A stretch of 6,255 nt of DNA. Source: Planctomycetota bacterium (GTDB lineage Bacteria > Planctomycetota > UBA1135 > GCA-002686595). The notes below the pieces were generated by a model. The model ran no database searches and was not told the DNA's origin. It worked only from the letters and a program-made list of their open reading frames with translations. The number at the start of each line of letters is the position of its first letter. Position 1 is the stretch's first letter. The stretch covers positions 1-6,255 of the forward strand of contig SCVU01000672.1 in NCBI GenBank assembly GCA_004296785.1, written 5' to 3'. Of the stretch, positions 1 to 5,491 are shown in pieces. The translations under genes were made by a program, and so were the position numbers.

Positions 1-191
1 CGCCGGAGGCCGAGTCGTTCGTCGAGGTCGGCGCGCGCGTCGGCGAGGACAGCACGCTGTGCATCATCGAGGCGATGAAGGTGATGAACGAGATCAAGGC
101 CGAGATGAGCGGCACGATCGCCGAGGTGCTCGTGCAGAACGGCGAGCCGGTCGAGTTCGGTCAACCGCTGTTCCTCATCCGCCCCGGCTAG
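1..191 (+). CDS. accB: Biotin carboxyl carrier protein of acetyl-CoA carboxylase, C-terminal part (5' end outside window)
   Basis: This is the last 62 residues of the biotinyl domain; the first complete codon is at base 3 and the TAG stop at 189-191. The protein carries biotin between biotin carboxylase (AccC) and carboxyltransferase (AccA/AccD) in the cytoplasm for malonyl-CoA synthesis. Seen directly: the biotinylation motif EAMKVMNEI, with the acceptor lysine codon at 78-80, preceded by the typical VEVGARVGEDSTLCIIE hairpin strand and followed by the SGTI and PVEFGQPLFLI strands of the barrel. The second half of the fold is complete and ends at the usual place for AccB. The adjacent accC only 10 bases downstream is the classical accBC arrangement. 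The N-terminal part, including the Pro/Ala linker usual in AccB, lies upstream of the window. A biotinyl domain of another carboxylase is possible but less likely given the neighbour. Confidence 0.95.
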   Translation, partial: PEAESFVEVGARVGEDSTLCIIEAMKVMNEIKAEMSGTIAEVLVQNGEPVEFGQPLFLIRPG

Positions 192-201
192 CGCTCCACC
201 G

Positions 202-1575
202 ATGTTCCGACGAGTGCTGGTCGCCAACCGCGGCGAGATCGCGCAGCGCATCATCCGCGCCTGCCGCGAGCTCGGCATCGAGAGCGTCGCGGTCTACAGC
301 CAGGCCGACGAAGGCGCGCTGTACCTGCGCCAGGCCGACGAGACGATCTGCATCGGGCAGGCGCCGGCCGCGCGCTCGTACCTGCACATCCCGGCGATCA
401 TCTCGGCCGCCGAGATCGCGGACGTCGAGGCGATCGCGCCGGGCTACGGCTTCCTGTCGGAGAACGAGCACTTCGCCGAGGTGTGCCGCTCGTGCAACAT
501 CGCGTTCATCGGGCCCGACCCCGAGACCATCGCGGCCGTCGGCAACAAGTCGAACGCGCGCGAGATGGCCAAGCGCGCGAAGGTGCCGATCGTGCCGGGC
601 TCCGACGGCCCGGTCGAGGACGAGGCGACCGCGCTCAAGGTCGCGTCGAAGATCGGCTACCCGGTGATCCTCAAGGCGACCTCGGGCGGCGGCGGGCGCG
701 GCATGCGCATCGCGCGCAACGACCCGAGCCTCGTCAACGGCTTCCACGCCGCGCGCGCGGAGGCCGAGGCCGCGTTCGGCGACTCGACCGTCTACATCGA
801 GAAGTTCGTCGAGAACCCGCGCCACGTCGAGATCCAGATCCTCGGCGACAAGCACGGCAACCTCGTGCACTTGGGCGAGCGCGACTGCAGCGTGCAGCGC
901 CGCCACCAGAAGCTGATCGAGGAGTCGCCGTCGCCGATCGTCACGCCCGAGCTGCGCAAGGAGATGGGCGAGGCCGCGCTGCGCATCGCGCACGAGGCGA
1001 AGTACCACAACGCGGGCACCGTCGAGTTCCTCGTCGACCGCTCGGGCCGCTACTACTTCATCGAGGTCAACGCGCGGATCCAGGTCGAGCACACGGTCAC
1101 CGAGATGGTCACCGGCATCGATCTGATCCAGCAGCAGCTGCTGATCGCCTCGGGCGAGAAGCTCGGGTTCACGCAGGGCGATGTGCGCTGGAGCGGCCAC
1201 GCGATCGAGTGCCGCATCAACGCCGAGGATCCCGACGACGGGTTCCGCCCGTCGCCCGGGCTCGTCACGTCGTTCGTCGCGCCCGGCGGGCCCGGCGTGC
1301 GCCTCGACAGCCACGTCTACGGCGGCTACCGGATCCCGTCGAACTACGACTCGATGATCGGCAAGCTGCTCGCGCACCGCGGCTCGCGCTCGGCTGCGAT
1401 CGCGACGATGCGCCGCGCGCTGTCGGAGTTCGTGATCGACGGCGTGAAGACGACGATCCCGCTGCACGAGCGGATCCTCGAGCACGCCGAGTTCCTGCAG
1501 AGCCGGCACGACACCGGATTCGTCGAGCGCCACTTCACGCCCAAGGGCGCGGTGGGCAAGGAGAAGGCCAGATGA
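202..1575 (+). CDS. accC: Biotin carboxylase subunit of acetyl-CoA carboxylase
   Basis: 457 residues, close to the roughly 450 usual for stand-alone AccC. It catalyses ATP- and bicarbonate-dependent carboxylation of biotin on AccB. The N-terminal Rossmann-like domain starts canonically (FRRVLVANRGEIAQRI), which supports ATG 202. The ATP-grasp domain holds the glycine-rich loop KATSGGGGRGM at residues 158-168. Residues matching the known E. coli active site are present: K116, K158, H208, E275, E288, N290, R292, E296 and R338. The C-terminal domain follows (AIECRINAEDP, then the FRPSPG segment at 358-363). The catalytic strand reads EVNARIQVEHTVTE instead of the common EMNTRIQVEHPVTE; the changes spare the catalytic residues and recall pyruvate carboxylase-type sequences. 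The protein stops after the biotin carboxylase domains, so it is not a fused pyruvate or acyl-CoA carboxylase alpha chain. No clear Shine-Dalgarno precedes ATG 202, which lies 10 bases after the accB stop, so translational coupling to accB is likely. The last four bases overlap the next gene. Confidence 0.97.
   Translation: MFRRVLVANRGEIAQRIIRACRELGIESVAVYSQADEGALYLRQADETICIGQAPAARSYLHIPAIISAAEIADVEAIAPGYGFLSENEHFAEVCRSCNIAFIGPDPETIAAVGNKSNAREMAKRAKVPIVPGSDGPVEDEATALKVASKIGYPVILKATSGGGGRGMRIARNDPSLVNGFHAARAEAEAAFGDSTVYIEKFVENPRHVEIQILGDKHGNLVHLGERDCSVQRRHQKLIEESPSPIVTPELRKEMGEAALRIAHEAKYHNAGTVEFLVDRSGRYYFIEVNARIQVEHTVTEMVTGIDLIQQQLLIASGEKLGFTQGDVRWSGHAIECRINAEDPDDGFRPSPGLVTSFVAPGGPGVRLDSHVYGGYRIPSNYDSMIGKLLAHRGSRSAAIATMRRALSEFVIDGVKTTIPLHERILEHAEFLQSRHDTGFVERHFTPKGAVGKEKAR
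1558..1563 (+). promoter_or_regulatory. Shine-Dalgarno sequence of the lipoprotein gene
   Basis: AAGGAG lies within the last codons of accC, with an 8-base spacer to ATG 1572. It supports ATG 1572 as a real start rather than a continuation of an upstream frame, and suggests the lipoprotein can be initiated independently as well as by coupling at the ATGA overlap. Confidence 0.75.
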
Positions 1576-2621
1576 GCACCGATTCGCGCTTGTGCTACCG
1601 CGCGTTGTTCGCCGCCGCAGCGATCGCCGCCGCGAGCTGCTCGACGCAGCGCTGGCCGCGGCCGATGGGCGGCCTGAAGGGCGGCGCGGCCGCCGGTCCC
1701 GCCGGCGGCGCCGACGAGGTGCAGGTGCTGCGCCACGGCGATCCGGTCGAGGTCCGCCAGGCCGGCTCGCTCGGCTCCTATCCGCTGCGCTTCTACCACA
1801 AGCAGGAGCGCCTGCGTTCCGGCGGGCTCGTGCTCGTCGGCGCCGGCGGCAAGGCCGAGATCGTGTGGCCGGGGATCGCATCGGGCGCGCTGTTGCTCGG
1901 CGAGGCGGTCGTGCGGATCGGCGAGCCGAGCAACGGCGAGCCCGCGCTGTCCTTCGACACGCTCGAGAGCGCGCGGCTCGTGCTCGCGCCCGAGCATTCG
2001 ATGGCGCTGATCGGCGGCGCGGTGCTGTCGGGCGATCCGAACGAGGAACAGAGCGGTCCGTTCCTGGTCGAGAAGATCGCGTCGGACCTGATGCGCGTGC
2101 GCAACCAGTCGCGCGGTCTCGGACGCGTCGCGTACCGCGACGAGGAGTTCGACCTGCAGCCGGGCGAGCTCGTCGATCTCGCGATCCTCGGCGCGGGCAG
2201 CACGCCCGCCGCGCACGACGAGCAGCCGCGCGTGGTCGAGCTCGCCGAGCTCGGCGGCGGTCCGATCGTGCTCAAGGGACAGGCCGACGCGCGCGCGAGC
2301 GACGGCGCGGTCGAGCTCAGCGCGGGCGGCGGCGGCGGCAGCGCGATCGCGCGCGGCGTCGAGATCAAGCTCGCCGACGGTGCGCGCGCGCGCCTGACCG
2401 GACTCTCGCGGACGCCCTCGAGTCCCGCCGCGAACCAGCCGAACAACGCCTCCGCACCGGCACCCGCTTCCGCACCCGTCGCGCCTCCCGCGTCGCAACC
2501 CCAGCCGGTGCCGGAACCGCAGCCGGTACCCGAACCCCAGCCGGTGCTCGAACCGCAGCCCGCGTCGCAGCCGCAGTCCGCGCCGCAAACCCAACCCGCC
2601 GTCCCCCCGCAGACCCCGTGA
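1572..2621 (+). CDS. Predicted lipoprotein of unknown function with Pro/Gln-rich repeat tail
   Basis: 349 residues; I do not recognise a named family. The start is fixed by the ATGA overlap with accC and the AAGGAG upstream. The N-terminus looks like a lipoprotein signal peptide: R6 and R10, an Ala-rich hydrophobic stretch (residues 11-22), then the lipobox-like A-A-S-C with C23 as the predicted lipidated cysteine, followed by Ser, which by the E. coli rule does not signal inner-membrane retention. A Gly/Ala-rich linker (about 33-47) leads to a body (about 48-285) that reads as alternating short beta strands and turns, e.g. GGLVLVGAGGKAEIVW at 84-99. The pattern distantly recalls FecR-type beta domains, but this is only an impression. 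A Gly-rich spot (262-266) follows. The tail (about 289-349) is almost only Pro, Gln, Ala, Ser and Glu, with hexapeptide repeats. No catalytic motif is visible. Its tight packing between accC and a UDP-sugar enzyme suggests co-expression with envelope precursor genes; a surface or periplasmic structural role is inference. Confidence 0.85.
   Translation: MSTDSRLCYRALFAAAAIAAASCSTQRWPRPMGGLKGGAAAGPAGGADEVQVLRHGDPVEVRQAGSLGSYPLRFYHKQERLRSGGLVLVGAGGKAEIVWPGIASGALLLGEAVVRIGEPSNGEPALSFDTLESARLVLAPEHSMALIGGAVLSGDPNEEQSGPFLVEKIASDLMRVRNQSRGLGRVAYRDEEFDLQPGELVDLAILGAGSTPAAHDEQPRVVELAELGGGPIVLKGQADARASDGAVELSAGGGGGSAIARGVEIKLADGARARLTGLSRTPSSPAANQPNNASAPAPASAPVAPPASQPQPVPEPQPVPEPQPVLEPQPASQPQSAPQTQPAVPPQTP
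2502..2573 (+). repeat. Four tandem 18-bp coding repeats (hexapeptide Q-P-V-P-E-P type)
   Basis: Units at 2502-2519, 2520-2537, 2538-2555 and 2556-2573 encode QPVPEP, QPVPEP, QPVLEP and the diverged QPASQP. The first three differ mainly at wobble positions (GTG/GTA, CCG/CCC) plus one Pro-to-Leu change, so the copies have diverged under apparent selection for the peptide. The following codons (2574-2618) continue a looser Pro/Gln pattern. Such Pro-rich tails are usually extended and can act as spacers through the periplasm or peptidoglycan; that role is inferred. Confidence 0.85.
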
Positions 2622-3595
2622 GCTTCCCTCCCGCGCAACGCAAGCGCCGCGCGCTGATCACCGGCGGCGCCGGCTTCCTCGGCAGCCATCTGTGCGACCG
2701 CTTCCTGGCGGAGGGCTGGGAGGTCGTGTGCATGGACAACCTGATCACAGGCGACCTGCGCAACATCGAGCACCTCGCGGGGCGCGCCGACTTCCGGTTC
2801 ATGCACCAGGACGTCACGGAGTTCATCCACGTCTCCGGTCCGCTCGACGCGATCCTGCACTTCGCGTCGCCGGCCTCGCCGATCGACTACCTCGAGCTGC
2901 CGATCCAGACGCTCAAGGTCGGCTCGCTCGGCACGCACAAGGCGCTCGGCCTCGCGCGCGCGAAGAACGCGCGCTTCCTGCTCGCGTCGACCTCGGAGTG
3001 CTACGGCGATCCGCTCGTGCACCCGCAGCGCGAGGACTACTGGGGCAACGTCAATCCGGTCGGTCCGCGCGGCGTGTACGACGAGGCCAAGCGCTTCGCC
3101 GAAGCGATGACGATGGCGTACCAGCGCTTCCACAAGGTCGAGACGCGCATCGTCCGCATCTTCAACACGTACGGTCCGCGCATGCGGCTCAACGACGGCC
3201 GCGCGCTGCCGGCGTTCATGAGCCAGGCGCTGCGCGGCGAGCCGATCACCGTGTTCGGCGACGGCAGCCAGACGCGCTCGTTCTGCTACTGCGACGACCT
3301 CGTCGACGGCATCTGGCGCCTGTTGCACTCGAACGAGCCGCTGCCGACGAACATCGGCAACCCGCACGAGATGACGATCCTCGAGTTCGCGCGCAAAGTG
3401 CGCGAGCTGACGGGCAGCAAGAGCGAGATCGTGCACAAGCCGCTGCCCGTCGACGACCCGAAGGTGCGCCAGCCGGACATCGGCAAGGCGCGCCGCGTGC
3501 TGCAGTGGGAGCCGAAGGTGCCGCTGGACGTCGGTCTCGCGCGCACGCTCGCGTACTTCCAGCAGCGCATCGCACGCGGCGAGGAGGTCCGCTAG
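2618..3595 (+). CDS. uxs: UDP-glucuronate decarboxylase (UDP-xylose synthase)
   Basis: 325 residues, typical of bacterial UXS. It oxidises UDP-glucuronate at C4 with NAD+, decarboxylates it and re-reduces it to UDP-xylose, in the cytoplasm. Extended SDR fold: the NAD-binding TGGAGFLGSH is at residues 15-24, the acidic strand end MDNLITG at 39-45 and HFASPASP at 81-88. The active site is TSECYGDP (125-132, with E127), and YDEAK carries the Tyr154/Lys158 catalytic pair. The family signatures RIFNTYGPRM (190-199) and DDPKVRQPDI (279-288, with the substrate-binding Arg284) separate it from ordinary GalE-type epimerases. The start is GTG 2618 in a four-base GTGA overlap with the lipoprotein stop; the next in-frame ATG (2732) would remove the NAD-binding loop. 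No Shine-Dalgarno is visible upstream of the GTG, so re-initiation after the lipoprotein stop is likely. The end contains the Shine-Dalgarno of glmS. The main alternative, a related dTDP-glucose dehydratase-like SDR, is unlikely given the UXS-specific motifs. Confidence 0.93.
   Translation: MSFPPAQRKRRALITGGAGFLGSHLCDRFLAEGWEVVCMDNLITGDLRNIEHLAGRADFRFMHQDVTEFIHVSGPLDAILHFASPASPIDYLELPIQTLKVGSLGTHKALGLARAKNARFLLASTSECYGDPLVHPQREDYWGNVNPVGPRGVYDEAKRFAEAMTMAYQRFHKVETRIVRIFNTYGPRMRLNDGRALPAFMSQALRGEPITVFGDGSQTRSFCYCDDLVDGIWRLLHSNEPLPTNIGNPHEMTILEFARKVRELTGSKSEIVHKPLPVDDPKVRQPDIGKARRVLQWEPKVPLDVGLARTLAYFQQRIARGEEVR
3582..3588 (+). promoter_or_regulatory. Strong Shine-Dalgarno sequence of glmS
   Basis: AGGAGGT is a near-perfect match to the anti-Shine-Dalgarno of 16S rRNA, with 9 bases before ATG 3598. 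It sits within the last codons of the UDP-xylose synthase gene (Glu-Glu-Val). It is the best ribosome binding site in the window and predicts that glmS is translated more strongly than the neighbours that rely on stop/start overlap. Confidence 0.85.
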
Positions 3596-3597
3596 CG

Positions 3598-5469
3598 ATG
3601 TGCGGAATCGTCGGGGCGGTCTCGCGCTCCGGGGCCGTGCTGGAGGGGCTGCTGGACGGGCTGCGCAAGCTCGAGTACCGCGGCTACGACTCGTGCGGCG
3701 TCGCGATGTTCGACCCGGGGCTCGCGAACGGCGCGGTGCAGATCCGGCGCAAGGTCGGGCGCCTGACCGAGCTCGAGAAGCTGCTCGCCGACGGCGCGCT
3801 CGGCGCCGCGCGCGCCGGCATCGGCCACACGCGCTGGGCGACGCACGGCAAGCCGTCGGACGAGAACGCGCACCCGCACACCGACGGCTCCGGGCGCATG
3901 GCGCTCGTGCACAACGGGATCATCGAGAACTACCTCGAGCTGCGCGCGGAGCTCACCGCGGACGGCGCGGTGTTCCGCTCGGAGACCGACACCGAGGTGC
4001 TGACGCACCTCGTCGGGCGCGAGCTCGCGCGCGGCAAGAGCCTGCTCGACGCGGTGCGCGCGTCGCTGCGGCGCGTGCAGGGCTACTACGCGATCGCCGT
4101 GATGGCGCTCGAGAACGGGCCCGATGGAAAGGCGGCGGCGCGCCTCGTCTGCGCGCGGCAGGGCCCGCCGCTGGTCGTGGCCGCGACGCCGGAGATCGGC
4201 CTGTGCGGCTCGGACGTGCTCGCGCTGCTCAAGTACACGCGCGACGTCGTGTTCGTCGAGGACGGCGACATCGTCGAGCTCGCGCCGGGCCGCATCGCGA
4301 TCACGGACTTCGACGGCAAGGCCGTCGCGCGCCCGGTGCGCCACGTCGACTGGGACGAGGAGGCCGCGAGCAAGGGCGGCTTCCCGCACCACATGCTGAA
4401 GGAGATCCACGAGCAGCCGGACGTGCTCGCGCGCACCGCGTTCGATCGGATCCTGCAGGTCGAGGGCGACGTCGACTTCGAGGGCGCCGGCTTCGACGAC
4501 GCGCGCCTGCGCGCGATCGAGCGCATCCAGGTCGTCGCGTGCGGCACCGCGCTGCACGCGGGGATGATCGGCAAGTACCTGATCGAGAACCTCGCGGGCG
4601 TCGCGGTCGACTGCGACTTCGCGAGCGAGTTCCGCTACCGCGAGCCCGTGCTCGCGCCGCGCTCGGCGGTGCTCGCGATCTCGCAGTCGGGCGAGACCGC
4701 CGACACGCTGGCCGCGATGCGCCTGGCGCGCGAGCGCGGTCTCGCGCCGCTGTCGATCTGCAACGTGCAGGGCTCGACGGTCGTGCGCGAGAGCGAGGGC
4801 GTGATCCTCACGCACGCCGGTCCCGAGATCGGCGTCGCGTCGACGAAGGCCTTCGTCGCGCAGGTGATCGCGTCGTACTTGCTCGCAGTGCGCCTCGGCC
4901 GCGCGCGCGGCAAGTTGTCGGTCGAGCAGGGCCGCGAACTGCTCGACGAGCTGCGCCGGCTGCGCCCGCGCCTCGAGGGCCTGATCACCGAGAAGACCGT
5001 CGAGCGCGTCCGCTCGATCGCCGTGAAGCACCTGAAGGCCAAGGGCTTCTTCTTCCTCGGCCGCGGCGTGAACTTCCCGGTCGCGCTCGAGGGCGCGCTC
5101 AAGCTGAAGGAGATCAGCTACGTGCACGCCGAGGGCTACGCGGCGGGGGAGATGAAGCACGGGCCGATCGCGTTGATCGAGCCGGGCATGCCGATCGTCG
5201 TGATCAACTCGCCCGGCCGCGTCGCCGACAAGGTGCGCTCGAACATCGAGCAGGTGAAGGCGCGCGGCGGCCACGTGATCTCGATCGGCGCGGACGAGCA
5301 GAGCCACGCGCTCGCCGACGAGTCGATCCCGGTGCCCGCGTCGTCGGAATGGCTGTCGCCGCTGCTCAACGTCGTCCCGCTGCAGCTGTTCGCGTACCAC
5401 CACGCGCTCGCGCGCGGCTGCGACATCGACAAGCCGCGCAACCTCGCCAAGTCCGTCACCGTCGAATAG
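3598..5469 (+). CDS. glmS: Glutamine--fructose-6-phosphate aminotransferase (isomerizing), glucosamine-6-phosphate synthase
   Basis: 623 residues, slightly longer than the 609 of E. coli. It converts fructose-6-phosphate and glutamine to glucosamine-6-phosphate and glutamate, the first step to UDP-GlcNAc for peptidoglycan and LPS. The N-terminal class II glutaminase starts MCGIVGA, so Cys2 becomes the N-terminal nucleophile after Met removal, which fixes the start. GHTRWATHG (76-84), HNGIIEN (105-111) and ETDTEV (129-134) line the glutamine site. The first SIS domain holds CGTALHAG (315-322) and the sugar-phosphate loop SQSGETADT (362-370). The second SIS domain has ALKLKEISYVHAEGYAAGE (500-518), including E505, and H521. 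The protein ends with the canonical PRNLAKSVTVE containing the catalytic lysine K618. At the position of E. coli Ser303 there is Ala318, and Leu319 replaces the usual aromatic residue. A glmS ribozyme is excluded by the two-base gap upstream; expression seems to depend on the operon and the AGGAGGT site. Confidence 0.98.
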   Translation: MCGIVGAVSRSGAVLEGLLDGLRKLEYRGYDSCGVAMFDPGLANGAVQIRRKVGRLTELEKLLADGALGAARAGIGHTRWATHGKPSDENAHPHTDGSGRMALVHNGIIENYLELRAELTADGAVFRSETDTEVLTHLVGRELARGKSLLDAVRASLRRVQGYYAIAVMALENGPDGKAAARLVCARQGPPLVVAATPEIGLCGSDVLALLKYTRDVVFVEDGDIVELAPGRIAITDFDGKAVARPVRHVDWDEEAASKGGFPHHMLKEIHEQPDVLARTAFDRILQVEGDVDFEGAGFDDARLRAIERIQVVACGTALHAGMIGKYLIENLAGVAVDCDFASEFRYREPVLAPRSAVLAISQSGETADTLAAMRLARERGLAPLSICNVQGSTVVRESEGVILTHAGPEIGVASTKAFVAQVIASYLLAVRLGRARGKLSVEQGRELLDELRRLRPRLEGLITEKTVERVRSIAVKHLKAKGFFFLGRGVNFPVALEGALKLKEISYVHAEGYAAGEMKHGPIALIEPGMPIVVINSPGRVADKVRSNIEQVKARGGHVISIGADEQSHALADESIPVPASSEWLSPLLNVVPLQLFAYHHALARGCDIDKPRNLAKSVTVE

Positions 5470-5491
5470 CCGAGCCGCGCACACCCTCCTC

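Noticed and set aside
175..1881. Long open frame on the minus strand opposite accC (568 codons)
   Set aside because: Its translation is Arg/Ala/Asp-rich with no motif and lies antisense to the highly conserved biotin carboxylase; it is a by-product of high GC.
1592..2617. Open in-frame extension upstream of UDP-xylose synthase, which could suggest a fusion protein
   Set aside because: The extension translates to Arg-rich nonsense out of frame with the lipoprotein; GTG 2618 gives a normal-length enzyme.
1793..3436. Long minus-strand open frame across the lipoprotein and UDP-xylose synthase genes
   Set aside because: Low-complexity composition (Arg, Val, Ala, His, Asp), no recognisable domain, and the plus strand carries well-conserved motifs here.
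2692..3597. Open in-frame extension upstream of GlmS
   Set aside because: GlmS needs Cys2 exposed as the N-terminal nucleophile, so the start must be ATG 3598; the extension is a shadow of uxs.
3500..3597. Possible glmS ribozyme upstream of glmS
   Set aside because: Only two bases separate the uxs stop and the glmS ATG and the region encodes conserved UXS sequence; no space for a ribozyme.
5470..5491. Transcription terminator between glmS and the epimerase gene
   Set aside because: The 22-base gap has no inverted repeat or T-run.
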